Source: Bog-159 sp963843255
GTDB lineage: Bacteria; Acidobacteriota; Terriglobia; Bryobacterales; Bryobacteraceae
Assembly: GCA_963843255.1 (NCBI GenBank)
Contig: CAWJJQ010000009.1
Coordinates: 1-64,000 of the forward strand
Direction: 5' to 3'
DNA length: 64,000 nucleotides
The notes under the pieces were generated by a model that was not told where the DNA came from, did not search any database, and saw only the letters and a list, made by a program, of their open reading frames with translations. This document shows positions 27,282 through 36,425 of this stretch, piece after piece. The number at the start of each line of letters is the position of its first letter. Position 1 is the first letter of the stretch. The position numbers were made by a program, and so were the translations under genes.

Positions 27282-27792
27282 CGCCGAAGGGCTGCGGCTC
27301 CTAAATCGGCACGCTCAACCGGGTCAGCCAGCCATGCAGCCCCTGGCGAAAGCCGCATCAAAACAAAACACGTTTGCCAATACTTCGTCAGGCGCTTAAC
27401 GGCAACAGATGCACTGTGGGTGAAGCCATTACATCCACAGGAATAGCCGGTACGGCAACCTGGCTCAGTACCAACAGTAAGCTTTCTTTACTGCCACATA
27501 CGCAGGGCAGGACGTCGTTCGAAAAATAGCCCTGACAGGGGGCCGGCTGGCCGGCGGAGCAATATGCTTTATGCATCGTGGCATCATCCTCTACTATCCC
27601 CCGAGCAATTTCCGTACCGTGGGGAGAGCTTCGTTCGCCCTCTGTTTCCCCAAAGCCGATTATCAGATGGTTCGCGCGGGCTGTCAATCGAAAATTGAGA
27701 TGTCCAAAATCTCGATTTTTGCATTGCCAATGAGCGACATCACCCACTGGCCCCCACTTTGCTCAATTTAACCTCGACAGGAGGCATCCGTT
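27282..27792. other. 511-base intergenic region with an AT-rich inverted repeat
   Basis: No convincing gene is present; the reading frames here have no recognisable domain and poor initiation signals. AAAATTGAGAT (27691-27701) and ATCTCGATTTT (27709-27719) form an 11-bp stem with one G-U pair and a 7-base loop, about 75 bases before the next start codon. It could be an operator or a terminator-like element. The region must also hold the promoter of the stress-protein gene, but no clear hexamer pair was found. Confidence 0.5.
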
Positions 27793-28434
27793 ATGTCAAG
27801 CAAAAACACCGCGGTATTTGGCATTTACAACGATCGGCCAGGCGTCGAGGAGGCGGTCGACACGCTGCGCGCCGCCGGATTCCGCACTACAGATATTTCC
27901 GTACTCTTTCAGGAAAATCAGGGCACCAAGGATTTCGCCCACGAAAAAAACACTAAGGCACCCGAGGGTGCGGCTGTCGGAGGTGTCGCCGGCGGGATCG
28001 CGGGCGGCGTGCTCGGTTGGTTGACCGGGATCGGTGCCCTGGCCATTCCAGGCCTCGGCCCACTCATTGCGGCAGGACCCATTGTCGCCGCACTGGCTGG
28101 CGTGGGGGCTGTGGGCGCGGTGGGTGGCTTGATCGGGGGGCTGGCGGGGCTGGGCGTTCCGGAGTACGAAGCCAAGCGCTACATGGGCCGCATCAAACAA
28201 GGCGGCATTCTGCTGTCCCTCCACTGCGACAACGACGACTGGGTGAAGCGCGGCAAGGAACTGCTCCGCCAGACGGGCGCCGAGGACATCGGGTCCGCAG
28301 GAGAATCCGGCGCGGATTTCTCGGTGAGCGATGTGCCCATGCCGCGCAGCCGGCGGGCCGCTTATGCCGATCCGTTATCGGGGCCAGATTCCGTGGTGGT
28401 GCCTGACGTGGACGAGACAATTCCGCGCGCCTGA
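27793..28434 (+). CDS. General stress protein 17M-like (YflT-type) protein with glycine-zipper membrane segments
   Basis: 213 residues; AGGAGG lies 8-9 bases before the ATG. VFGIYNDRPGVEEAVDTLRAAGF opens a ferredoxin-like domain seen in general stress 17M/YflT proteins. Residues about 60-120 are very rich in Gly, Ala and Val with GG repeats (GVAGGIAGGVLGWLTGIGAL), a glycine-zipper membrane-associated region. The rest resumes the alpha/beta domain (GGILLSLHCDNDDW). The function is unknown; homologues are often stress-induced. It appears monocistronic. Confidence 0.75.
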   Translation: MSSKNTAVFGIYNDRPGVEEAVDTLRAAGFRTTDISVLFQENQGTKDFAHEKNTKAPEGAAVGGVAGGIAGGVLGWLTGIGALAIPGLGPLIAAGPIVAALAGVGAVGAVGGLIGGLAGLGVPEYEAKRYMGRIKQGGILLSLHCDNDDWVKRGKELLRQTGAEDIGSAGESGADFSVSDVPMPRSRRAAYADPLSGPDSVVVPDVDETIPRA

Positions 28435-28484
28435 TCCCAATCTGCCGGCGGCCGGCCTCCACCAGAATGTATATTATGGTGGAC

Positions 28485-29291
28485 ATGCGACCCCCGGCTA
28501 TATTGATAGCTCTGCTGATGATCTCCGCTTCCCTGGCTCCGGCCGGCGACCTTCAACTGGCGGTGCGATCGCGCGAAGAAACTGCGAAGGGCAGCGGCGT
28601 CTGGAAAGAAGTCCGGCTGCAGAAGTCTGTTTCTAAGTCCGGCACCGCCATCGTGATCTGTGACATGTGGGATAAGCATTGGTGCACGGGCGCCACGCGG
28701 CGCGTCGAGGCGCTGGCACGCAAGATGGCGCCCGTTCTCGACGCCGCGCGGGCGCGTGGAATTCCCATCATTCACGCGCCGTCGGAAACCATGGCGTTCT
28801 ACAAGGAATGGCCGCAGCGGCAGAAGATGCTGCGAATCGCGAAGGTGGCGCCGCCGGCTCCGCTCGGATTGACGGACCCGCCGCTGCCCATCGACGATCG
28901 GGACGGCGGGTGCGATACGAACGACACTTTCTACACTGCCTGGACGCGTGAGAATCCGCTGCTGCCGGTGGCCGACGCGGATGTGATTTCGGACAATGGC
29001 TCCGAGATTTACAGCTTTCTGCGGGAGCATGGCATCACCAATCTGCTGGTGATGGGTGTACACGTGAACATGTGTGTGCTGAACCGTTCCTTCGCCATCA
29101 AACAAATGACCAATTGGGGAATCCACGGCATCTTGGTGCGGGACCTGACCGACAGCATGTATAACCCCAAGGACCGCCCCTTCGTCAGCCACGACCAGGG
29201 CACCGAACTGGTGGTGGAGCATATCGAAAAATACTGGTGCCCGTCCATGCTGAGCCTGGACCTCATGCACGCCCTGGAAGCCGCGCGCTGA
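28485..29291 (+). CDS. Exported isochorismatase-like cysteine hydrolase
   Basis: 268 residues from the ATG at 28485, chosen because MRPPAILIALLMISASLAPA makes a proper signal peptide; ATGs at 28467 and 28476 are alternatives. A TATATT (28470-28475) is suitably placed as a -10 box for a short leader at this start. The isochorismatase fold is shown by IVICDMWDKHWC (catalytic Asp), the central strand of a Rossmann-like fold, and VMGVHVNMCVLNRSFAI with the nucleophilic Cys. Relatives are nicotinamidases, pyrazinamidases and N-carbamoylsarcosine hydrolases; an exported form is less usual. It converges with the phosphatase gene 7 bases away. Confidence 0.82.
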   Translation: MRPPAILIALLMISASLAPAGDLQLAVRSREETAKGSGVWKEVRLQKSVSKSGTAIVICDMWDKHWCTGATRRVEALARKMAPVLDAARARGIPIIHAPSETMAFYKEWPQRQKMLRIAKVAPPAPLGLTDPPLPIDDRDGGCDTNDTFYTAWTRENPLLPVADADVISDNGSEIYSFLREHGITNLLVMGVHVNMCVLNRSFAIKQMTNWGIHGILVRDLTDSMYNPKDRPFVSHDQGTELVVEHIEKYWCPSMLSLDLMHALEAAR

Positions 29292-29298
29292 CCGGGCG

Positions 29299-30063
29299 TC
29301 AGGCCAGCAGTTGCTTGATGGCTTCTTCCAGGCCGGGAGCGCAGATGATGCAATTCCCGCCGTAAATGGTATTGTTGCCCTGATAGTCGAAGAAGCGCGC
29401 GCCGGCTTCCTCCGCGATAATTTTCAGCGGCGCAAAGTCCCAGGGCTTGCCGGCGGTTTCGATCCAAATCTCGGCCTGACCGCGCGCGATCATGAGCGCA
29501 TCCAGGCATCCGCCCAAGCTGCGCACGGCCCAAAAGCGCTCCATCCATTCGAGCAGGTGCAGCGCAAAGGGCTGGCGCGCGGCATGCGTGAGGCTGTCAA
29601 AGCAGAGCACGGCTTGGCTGATGCTGGTGATGGTGGAGGCGTGCATGCGCTCGCCGTTCACAAACGCACCTCCGCCGCGCGCCGCGGAAAATAATTCGCC
29701 CATGGCCGGCATGCCGGCGAAACCCGCCACCACTTCGCCATCCGCTTCCAGTCCGATCAGCACCGACCAGGTGGGGTTGCCGCGAACGAAATCGCGGGTG
29801 CCGTCAATGGGGTCGATTATCCACCGGCGGCCGCTGCGGGAAAGCTTTTCCGCGCCCTCCTCTCCGAGCAAGCCGTCGTCAGGAAAAATCTGCTCCAATT
29901 CGCGCGCGATGAACTGTTCGCACTCCCGGTCGGCGCGAGTGACGGGCGAATCGTCTGACTTGGCTTCGTACTCGAGGCCGGTCCGAAAGTAGCGCATAGC
30001 GATATCACCGGCGCGCTGCGCAATGGAACGGCCGGCTTCCAGTTCTTTTGTGAAATCGTGCAT
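29299..30063 (-). CDS. Inositol monophosphatase / histidinol-phosphatase family protein
   Basis: 254 residues from the ATG at 30063, with TGGAG just upstream; a longer frame to 30264 overlaps the divergent gene. All family motifs are present: SPVTRADRECE, LLGEEG, WIIDPIDGTRDF and the C-terminal KPWDFAPLKIIAEEAGA. Mg2+-dependent enzymes of this family dephosphorylate inositol-1-phosphate, histidinol phosphate (HisN) or 3'-phosphoadenosine. Specificity cannot be set from sequence alone, and no histidine genes are near. Confidence 0.9.
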   Translation of the reverse strand: MHDFTKELEAGRSIAQRAGDIAMRYFRTGLEYEAKSDDSPVTRADRECEQFIARELEQIFPDDGLLGEEGAEKLSRSGRRWIIDPIDGTRDFVRGNPTWSVLIGLEADGEVVAGFAGMPAMGELFSAARGGGAFVNGERMHASTITSISQAVLCFDSLTHAARQPFALHLLEWMERFWAVRSLGGCLDALMIARGQAEIWIETAGKPWDFAPLKIIAEEAGARFFDYQGNNTIYGGNCIICAPGLEEAIKQLLA

Positions 30064-30090
30064 AGGCTCCAATGAAGTAAGATAGCGTTG

Positions 30091-30453
30091 ATGCGGAATT
30101 TTCGCCAGTTTGAGGTGGGACCGGACCCCTTCGGGCGCAAGTGGCAGGTCCTGTTCAAGTGGCTGCAAACGGCCATTTCGCTGCGCCACAGCGATACGGT
30201 TGATGTGAAGTTTATTCTGGAGAGCGACGGCACACGCGTGGAAAAGGAGATCGCCATGCCCCACGCGGAGCTGGTGGAGTTAAGCCGCCGGACGAGGAAC
30301 GAGATGACCGACGCCTGGTGCTCCCGCCTGGCGGCCCTGCATCTGAAACACATGGTGGAGACCGGCGAGGATCTGGACAAGGCCCTTGTAACTGTGCGGC
30401 TGAACGAACTCGCGGACTACGACGCCGAGATCAGCCGCGAACAGGCGGCGTAG
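30091..30453 (+). CDS. Hypothetical protein, 120 residues
   Basis: It starts at the ATG at 30091, only 27 bases from the divergent phosphatase gene; TTG at 30088 is an alternative. The sequence is soluble, mixed alpha/beta, with DTVDVKFILESDGTRVEKEIAM as a likely beta-hairpin and charged helices after it. I recognise no family. It is followed 15 bases later by a GNAT gene on the same strand and may share its transcript. Confidence 0.65.
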   Translation: MRNFRQFEVGPDPFGRKWQVLFKWLQTAISLRHSDTVDVKFILESDGTRVEKEIAMPHAELVELSRRTRNEMTDAWCSRLAALHLKHMVETGEDLDKALVTVRLNELADYDAEISREQAA

Positions 30454-30468
30454 CAGCGGGTCGGGCCG

Positions 30469-31296
30469 GTGAATGAATTGGTGCGGCCGCTCACGCTTCG
30501 GGACATTCCCGCGGCCATGCGGATCAAACAGGCGGCCGGCTGGAACCAAACTGAAACCGATTGGCGGAATCTGCTGCAGCTGGCGCCCAATACCTGCTTC
30601 GGCCTGGAATACGATGGTGCGCTGGCGGCTACTGCTACCGCCATCTGTTATGGCCGCAAGCTGGCGTGGATCGGGATGGTGCTCACCGATCCGGAGTACC
30701 GGCGACGGGGATTCGCGCGCAGGCTGGTCGAGCACTCGGTCGAAGCGCTGAAGGCCCGCGGCATTGAATGGATCAAGCTGGATGCGACCGATATGGGCGC
30801 GCCGCTCTACAGGCAATTGGGCTTTGCGGACGAAAGCTACGTGGAGCGCTGGCAATCGGTGCCAAAGGCCGACTCGGCTGCGCCGGAAGCGGCCACCTGG
30901 CCTGCCGGCTGCGTCGATCTGGATGGCGCGGCTGCCGGCGCGGACCGCATGACACTGCTCGCGACGCTGGCCCCTTACGGCTTCGCGGCGGTTGAGGGGC
31001 AGGGCTATGCCATGGCGCGTTCCGGCTCTCGAGCGGCCTACTTGGGACCCTCTGTGGCCGGCTCGCCGGAGGTGGCGGGTGAGTTGCTCGCAGGGTTTCT
31101 GAACAAGTATGCGGGAGAATTGGTCTTTTGGGATCTGTTACCCGCCAATCCGGAAGCCGGGCGGCTGGCGCGGGCGCTCGGGTTCGAACCTGTGCGGCGG
31201 TTGGTGCGGATGGTCCGCCGGGGCGTCCCCGGCGCGCCGCCGCTGGTGAACGACGACTCCAAAGTGTTCGCCATCGCGGGATTTGAGTACGGGTAG
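30469..31296 (+). CDS. Two-domain GNAT-type N-acetyltransferase
   Basis: 275 residues with a GTG start. Residues about 5-145 are a GNAT domain with the acetyl-CoA loop DPEYRRRGFARRLVEHSVEAL and the terminal APLYRQLGF. Residues about 160-275 look like a second, degenerate GNAT-like half (LLATLAPYGF, AYLGPSVAGSPEVAGELLAGFL). The substrate is unknown. It lies just downstream of the 120-residue hypothetical protein. Confidence 0.85.
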   Translation: MNELVRPLTLRDIPAAMRIKQAAGWNQTETDWRNLLQLAPNTCFGLEYDGALAATATAICYGRKLAWIGMVLTDPEYRRRGFARRLVEHSVEALKARGIEWIKLDATDMGAPLYRQLGFADESYVERWQSVPKADSAAPEAATWPAGCVDLDGAAAGADRMTLLATLAPYGFAAVEGQGYAMARSGSRAAYLGPSVAGSPEVAGELLAGFLNKYAGELVFWDLLPANPEAGRLARALGFEPVRRLVRMVRRGVPGAPPLVNDDSKVFAIAGFEYG

Positions 31297-31352
31297 CGAC
31301 TCGCATCACCCGCGAAACGTGCGACATTGATCTGGTCCGTATTTGCGGTGAT

Positions 31353-32201
31353 ATGCGAAAGCTATTTTATTGGAAGCTGAAGAGTCGCGAGATCAAACTG
31401 GGGGAGCGGACCGTCATCCTGGGCGTCCTGAATGTCACCCCGGATTCCTTTTCCGACGGTGGCAAGTATCAGGACCCCGACCGCGCCTTCGCGCGCGCCG
31501 TAGAAATGGAGGAGCAGGGCGCCGATATCATCGATGTGGGCGCGGAATCCACGCGGCCCGGAGCGGCGCCGATTTCCGCGGCGGAAGAGTTGCGCCGCCT
31601 GATCCAGGTATTGAAGCGCCTGCGCGGCCGGTTGACGATACCGGTCTCGGTGGACACCTACAAAGCCGAAGTAGCCGAGCGGGCGCTGGAACACGGCGCG
31701 GAGATCATCAACGATCCCACCGGCCTCACGTTCGAACCTCATCTGGCGCGCACGGTGGCTAATCACAACGCCGGGCTGATCCTGAACCACATGCGTGGGC
31801 GGCCTGAGACATGGGCGAAACTGCCGCCCCTGCCGGATGTCATGGGGACGATCGTCCGGGACCTCGAGGCGACCGTCAACCGCGCGCGGCACGAAGGCAT
31901 CGAGCGGTCGCGGATCGTAGTCGATCCGGGCCTCGGCTTCGGGAAACGTAAAGAGCAGAACTCGGCCATACTCGCCCGTCTGCGCATGTTGGGGAGCTTG
32001 GAGTTGCCCATCCTCGCCGGGCCATCGCGCAAGTCGTTTCTGGATCACCCTACGGAGCGCGAAACCCTGTTCGCCACTGCCGCCGCGGTAACGGCCGCTA
32101 TCCTCGGCGGCGCACACCTGGTGCGTGTGCACGATGTCGCCGAGATGCGGGCCGCCGCGGATGTGGCGGATGAGATCCTGCGGCAGATCCCTACCGAGTA
32201 G
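31353..32201 (+). CDS. folP: Dihydropteroate synthase
   Basis: 282 residues. It condenses 7,8-dihydropterin pyrophosphate with p-aminobenzoate in folate synthesis. Signatures: ILGVLNVTPDSFSDGGKY, DIIDVGAESTRPGA, PVSVDTYKAEVAERAL, IINDPTGL, LNHMRGRPETW, IVVDPGLGFGKRKEQN and LAGPSRKSFL. It is of full length and probably cytosolic. No other folate genes are adjacent; an Nfn-type gene follows 78 bases later. Confidence 0.96.
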   Translation: MRKLFYWKLKSREIKLGERTVILGVLNVTPDSFSDGGKYQDPDRAFARAVEMEEQGADIIDVGAESTRPGAAPISAAEELRRLIQVLKRLRGRLTIPVSVDTYKAEVAERALEHGAEIINDPTGLTFEPHLARTVANHNAGLILNHMRGRPETWAKLPPLPDVMGTIVRDLEATVNRARHEGIERSRIVVDPGLGFGKRKEQNSAILARLRMLGSLELPILAGPSRKSFLDHPTERETLFATAAAVTAAILGGAHLVRVHDVAEMRAAADVADEILRQIPTE

Positions 32202-32279
32202 CCCGCGGCTGTAGAAGAATACCACAGGGTCCTAAAACCTGATAACATACGCTTTTCCGGGAAGGAGGGGCTCGCAGGA

Positions 32280-34658
32280 ATGTATCCGATCATCCGCCGG
32301 GAGCAATTCGGTCCCACGACGTTTCTTTGGGAAATCGGCGCGCCCGATGTGGCCCGCGCGGCGCGGCCCGGCCATTTCATCATGGCTCGTATCGATGAGC
32401 ATGGCGAGCGCATCCCTCTCACGGTGGCCGACTTCGACGCCGCGCGCGGCACGGTCACGGTCGTCATTCAAGCGGTGGGAAAAACCACCATGGAGATGAT
32501 GGATCTGCGCCAAGGCGACTACCTGCTGGACTTTATTGGCCCACTCGGGCTGCCCAGCGATATCCGCAAACACGACGGAACCATCGTGCTGGTGGGCGGT
32601 GGACTGGGTGTTGCGCCGGTCTTCCCGCAGCTACGCGCTTATAAGCAGCTCGGGAACCGGACCGTCTCCATCATTGGGTTCCGTACCCGCGACCTGGTCT
32701 TTTGGGAACAGCCTTTCCGCGAATTCAGCGACCGGCTGGAAATCGCCACCGACGATGGGAGCTACGGGCGCAAGGGTTTCGTCACCGCGGCGTTGGCCGA
32801 TGTGCTCGCCTCGGAGAAAGATGTGTGCGAAGTGGTGGCCATCGGCCCGATTCCCATGATGCGGGCTTGCTGCGAAGTGACGCGTCCGCGCGGCGTGCCC
32901 ACCATCGTGAGCCTGAATTCCATCATGGTGGACGGAACCGGGATGTGCGGCTCGTGTCGCGTCACCGTGGGCGGCGCTATGAAATTCGCCTGCGTGGATG
33001 GCGCGGATTTCGATGGCCACCTGGTGAATTTCGAGGAATTAGGTCTGCGGCAGAAGCGCTTCGAGCGCGAGGAAAAGCAAGCGCTGGAGCGCTTCCGGGC
33101 GGAGAGTGCCCGCATGGCGGCGATGAGCCCGCGCGGCACAAACGGTTCTCACGCGGCCGCCACGGTGCCCTGTCCGCTCCCCGAGTTGCCGGCCGCCCAG
33201 CCCGAACCGCCCGGACCGCGGGTACCCAAGAACATTCGCACGATCTCGCCTGTGCGCTCACACATGGCAGAGCAGCCAGCCCACGAGCGCGCCCACAACT
33301 TCAAAGAGGTGAACCTGGGCCTGGACCTGGAAGGCGCGCTGGCAGAAGCCGACCGCTGCCTGCGCTGCAAGAAGCCCCGCTGCGTGCCGGGCTGCCCGGT
33401 GGCCATCGACATTCCCGGCTTCATTTCCGCGCTGGCCCGCCGCGATGTGCGCGAGTCATACCGCATTCTAAAAAGCGCCAACACCATGCCGGCGGTGTGC
33501 GGCCGGGTTTGTCCGCAGGAATCGCAATGCGAGGCCGCCTGCGTGGTGGCCAACAAATATCCGGCAGTGGCCATCGGACGGCTGGAGCGTTTCGTCGCGG
33601 ATTTCGCCATGGGCCGCGGCTGGGATGAGCCGGCGGAAACCGCGGGACGCGCAGGCAAGCGCGCCGCCATTGTGGGCTCCGGCCCATCCGGCCTGGCGTG
33701 CGCCGGCGATTTGGCGAAAGCCGGCGTGGCCGTGACTATCTTCGAGGCCCTGCACGTGGCCGGCGGCGTACTGAAATACGGCATCCCGGAGTTTCGCCTG
33801 CCGGACGTCATCATCGATACTGAGATCGACAACTTGCGCAAGCTGGGAGTGGAGATCCGGCTGGACACCATCATCGGGAAGCTGTTCACCATTCCGCAGC
33901 TTCTGACGGGCATGGGATACGATTCCGTATTCATCGGCACCGGCGCGGGATCGCCCAAGTTCATGGGCATCCCCGGCGAGGCGTTCAATGGCGTTTTCTC
34001 GGCCAACGAATTTCTGACGCGCGTGAACCTGATGCGCGGCTATCGCCAGCCCATTTACGACACGCCCGTGGGCATGGGCCGACGCGTAGCCGTGGTGGGC
34101 GCCGGCAATACCGCCATGGATTCGGCCCGCGTGGCGCTGCGCATGGGCGCCGAAGCGGTATCGGTTGTGTACCGGCGGTCGCGCCGCGAATCGCCCGCGC
34201 GCGTGGAGGAGTTGGAGCATGCCATCCAGGAGGGCATCCAGTTCCGGTGGCTGACGAATCCGGTGGAAATTCTGGGCAACGCGGAAGGCTGGGTGACCGG
34301 CTTGCGGTGCCAGGAGATGGAGTTGGGCGAGCCGGATGCATCGGGGCGGCGCCGTCCCGTGGCCAAGCCTGGCAGCGAATTCGAAATTGACGTGGACACC
34401 GTGATCTACGCTCTGGGCACCACCGCGAACCCCATCATCGCCCAAACGACTCCGGGCCTGCGGACCAACAAGTGGGGTTACATCGAAACCGAGGAGCGCA
34501 CCGGCATGACTTCCCTTCCCGGTGTATTTGCGGGCGGCGATATCGTTACGGGAGCCGCCACCGTCATTCTGGCCATGGGCGCCGGCCGGCGGGCTGCCCA
34601 CGGCATGCTGGAGTTCATGGGAGTGGCTGCCGCCGAACCGGTGGCCGGGAGTATATAA
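32280..34658 (+). CDS. Fused NfnA-NfnB-type iron-sulfur flavoprotein (ferredoxin:NADP oxidoreductase / glutamate synthase small-subunit-like)
   Basis: 792 residues. Residues about 1-275 are an NfnA/PyrK-type FAD-NAD module: LVGGGLGVAPVFPQL for NAD binding and DGTGMCGSCRVTVGG...FACVDGADFDGH for a [2Fe-2S] cluster. Residues about 330-790 are an NfnB/GltD-type module: RCLRCKKPRCVPGCP and CGRVCPQESQCEAAC for two [4Fe-4S] clusters, GSGPSGLACAGDLAKAG for FAD and VVGAGNTAMDSARVALRMGAE for NADP. Nfn enzymes bifurcate electrons between NADH, NADPH and ferredoxin. Here both halves are in one chain. GltD-like glutamate synthase or Sud-type sulfide dehydrogenase activity are alternatives. The rubrerythrin-like gene starts at the very next base. 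Confidence 0.88.
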   Translation: MYPIIRREQFGPTTFLWEIGAPDVARAARPGHFIMARIDEHGERIPLTVADFDAARGTVTVVIQAVGKTTMEMMDLRQGDYLLDFIGPLGLPSDIRKHDGTIVLVGGGLGVAPVFPQLRAYKQLGNRTVSIIGFRTRDLVFWEQPFREFSDRLEIATDDGSYGRKGFVTAALADVLASEKDVCEVVAIGPIPMMRACCEVTRPRGVPTIVSLNSIMVDGTGMCGSCRVTVGGAMKFACVDGADFDGHLVNFEELGLRQKRFEREEKQALERFRAESARMAAMSPRGTNGSHAAATVPCPLPELPAAQPEPPGPRVPKNIRTISPVRSHMAEQPAHERAHNFKEVNLGLDLEGALAEADRCLRCKKPRCVPGCPVAIDIPGFISALARRDVRESYRILKSANTMPAVCGRVCPQESQCEAACVVANKYPAVAIGRLERFVADFAMGRGWDEPAETAGRAGKRAAIVGSGPSGLACAGDLAKAGVAVTIFEALHVAGGVLKYGIPEFRLPDVIIDTEIDNLRKLGVEIRLDTIIGKLFTIPQLLTGMGYDSVFIGTGAGSPKFMGIPGEAFNGVFSANEFLTRVNLMRGYRQPIYDTPVGMGRRVAVVGAGNTAMDSARVALRMGAEAVSVVYRRSRRESPARVEELEHAIQEGIQFRWLTNPVEILGNAEGWVTGLRCQEMELGEPDASGRRRPVAKPGSEFEIDVDTVIYALGTTANPIIAQTTPGLRTNKWGYIETEERTGMTSLPGVFAGGDIVTGAATVILAMGAGRRAAHGMLEFMGVAAAEPVAGSI

Positions 34659-35285
34659 ATGCCTTCTTCTTGCCCCAAGTGTCATCGCGTCTTGGATGAG
34701 GACGAGATCTGCTGTGCCCAGATCCGTTACACGTGGAAATGCCAGAAATGCCACAAGCTCTCCAGCGGCTTCGCGCTGCCCTATGGCAAATGCTTCCTAT
34801 GCGGTGGAGATCTGGCCGTAGTGGAGCGGCGCGAGTTGGGCGACCCCATGCGCCTGGCCGCCATACGCGACGCCGTGCAGTTCGAGCTGAACGCGTTCTA
34901 CTTTTACAAGCTGGCGCGCGAGCAGGCCGTTAAGCCCGAGCACCGCCTGGTGCTGGAGCGCCTTTATGAAGCCGAGCTAGACCACCTGCACGAGCTCAGC
35001 GAGAAGTATCACGCCCATCTCGACGAATCCGTGACGGCCATATCGCCCGAGGCTGAGAAACTTCTGTCGGGCTGGCTTTTCCGCGACATGACGGTCTCCG
35101 ACGACTCCAGCATTCTGGCGCTGTACCAATCGGCGCTGGAGATGGAGCAGCGCACACGCGATCATTTCCGCAACCTGGCGACGGATCTGCCGGAGGGACT
35201 GGAAAAGGAACTCTGCCTGGAACTGGCGTCCGAGGAGGACGAGCACATCGCCATGCTGGAGACGGAAATGGCGCAGATGGATTAG
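34659..35285 (+). CDS. Rubrerythrin-like protein with N-terminal zinc/iron ribbon and ferritin-like diiron domain
   Basis: 208 residues. The N-terminus has three cysteine pairs (CPKCHRVL, CQKCHK, CFLCGG). A rubredoxin or zinc ribbon thus precedes the diiron domain, the reverse of classical rubrerythrin. The ferritin-like bundle (about 70-205) shows Glu/His iron ligands in FELNAFYFYK, EAELDHLHEL, ALEMEQRTRDHF and ASEEDEHIAML. Rubrerythrins reduce hydrogen peroxide using NAD(P)H-linked electron carriers. Its ATG abuts the stop codon of the Nfn-like gene (TAA ATG), so the flavoprotein is the obvious candidate electron donor; this pairing is inference. Confidence 0.82.
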   Translation: MPSSCPKCHRVLDEDEICCAQIRYTWKCQKCHKLSSGFALPYGKCFLCGGDLAVVERRELGDPMRLAAIRDAVQFELNAFYFYKLAREQAVKPEHRLVLERLYEAELDHLHELSEKYHAHLDESVTAISPEAEKLLSGWLFRDMTVSDDSSILALYQSALEMEQRTRDHFRNLATDLPEGLEKELCLELASEEDEHIAMLETEMAQMD

Positions 35286-35330
35286 GGCGATTGATGGCGG
35301 GGTTGCGGGCCTTTGGAGTACTCTCAAATT

Positions 35331-36425
35331 ATGGCCCGGCTCACGAAGATTGGCGTCGGTGGTTTCAAATCTATCAGGGATCTGCAACCGCTACAGCTTC
35401 GCCAAGTTAACGTTCTTATCGGGTCTAATGGAGCGGGCAAGTCAAACCTGATTTCTTTCTTTCGTTTCCTGAATGCCGTATCCAGGGGTAAGCTCCAGGA
35501 GTTCGTGGGGCGAGCGGGAGGCGCCAGCGCGATAGTCTATTACGGCGGGAGCGAGGGCCTTGGGTTATGGGCGAGCCTCGAATTCCAAGACAAGACCGGC
35601 CCCGGCGTCTACTATTTCTCGCTCCGAGGTACCGAAACCGACTCCCTGATTTTCTCGGATGAGCAAGTTGATCATCGCGCCAACGCATTCTCGCGGCCTG
35701 TGCGCCAAACTTTGGGGTCGGGCCATCGGGAGAGGCTACTGTCCGGAGACGGTTCACCAGAATTGCTCGGGCTATTGGCGGGGATCCGTGTCTACCACTT
35801 CGAAGACACATCCGCAAATTCCGCGATCCGCCGGCGCGGCTACGCTGAAGATAACCGTCAATTAAATGATGACGGTGGGAATCTCGCCGCCTTCCTGTTT
35901 GCCATCCGCCAGACCCAGCCCGCCTACTACAAGCGGATCATAGCGACGATCCAGCAGATCGCACCCTTCTTCGAGGACTTTGAATTGGAACCTATGCGGG
36001 TGGACTCCAATTCGATCCTGCTGAACTGGAAGGATCGCGATTCCACGCATCTGTTCGGCCCCCATGAGCTTTCGGATGGCACTTTGCGAACCATGGCTCT
36101 GATTGCCCTGTTAGCGCAGCCCGAAGTGGATCTGCCCCCGTTGATCGTGATTGACGAGCCCGAAATCGGGCTACACCCATACGCCTTGGAGATCGTGGCC
36201 GCGCTCATTAAGAGTGCGTCAGTTCACACTACGATTGTGGTGGCGACTCAATCCGCCGGGCTGGTCAACCAGTTTGCACCGGAAGATATCATCACTGTCA
36301 CCCGCGAAAGAGCCGAAAGTAAGTTCGTACGCCAGAACTCCGAAACGCTCGCCGCCTGGCTGCAAGATTATTCTATGGGCGAGATTTGGGAGCGCAACCT
36401 GATTGGCGGAACGCCGTCCCGATGA
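35331..36425 (+). CDS. AAA/ABC-type ATPase (AAA_21, OLD/RecF-like)
   Basis: 364 residues from the ATG at 35331 with GGAG 12 bases before it. Walker A GSNGAGKSN lies near residue 32, a signature-like LSDGTLRTMALIALL near 250, and Walker B LIVIDEPEIGLHPYALE follows. The absence of long coiled coils fits the AAA_21 ATPases that partner nucleases. The stop overlaps the start of the next gene (ATGA at 36422-36425). Predicted role: the ATPase half of a two-gene DNA- or RNA-targeting defence-like module. Confidence 0.85.
   Translation: MARLTKIGVGGFKSIRDLQPLQLRQVNVLIGSNGAGKSNLISFFRFLNAVSRGKLQEFVGRAGGASAIVYYGGSEGLGLWASLEFQDKTGPGVYYFSLRGTETDSLIFSDEQVDHRANAFSRPVRQTLGSGHRERLLSGDGSPELLGLLAGIRVYHFEDTSANSAIRRRGYAEDNRQLNDDGGNLAAFLFAIRQTQPAYYKRIIATIQQIAPFFEDFELEPMRVDSNSILLNWKDRDSTHLFGPHELSDGTLRTMALIALLAQPEVDLPPLIVIDEPEIGLHPYALEIVAALIKSASVHTTIVVATQSAGLVNQFAPEDIITVTRERAESKFVRQNSETLAAWLQDYSMGEIWERNLIGGTPSR

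Noticed and set aside
27388..27747. A 119-codon minus-strand frame in the long gene-free region
   Set aside because: No recognisable domain, no good start signal, and unlike the codon use of neighbouring genes as far as can be judged by eye.
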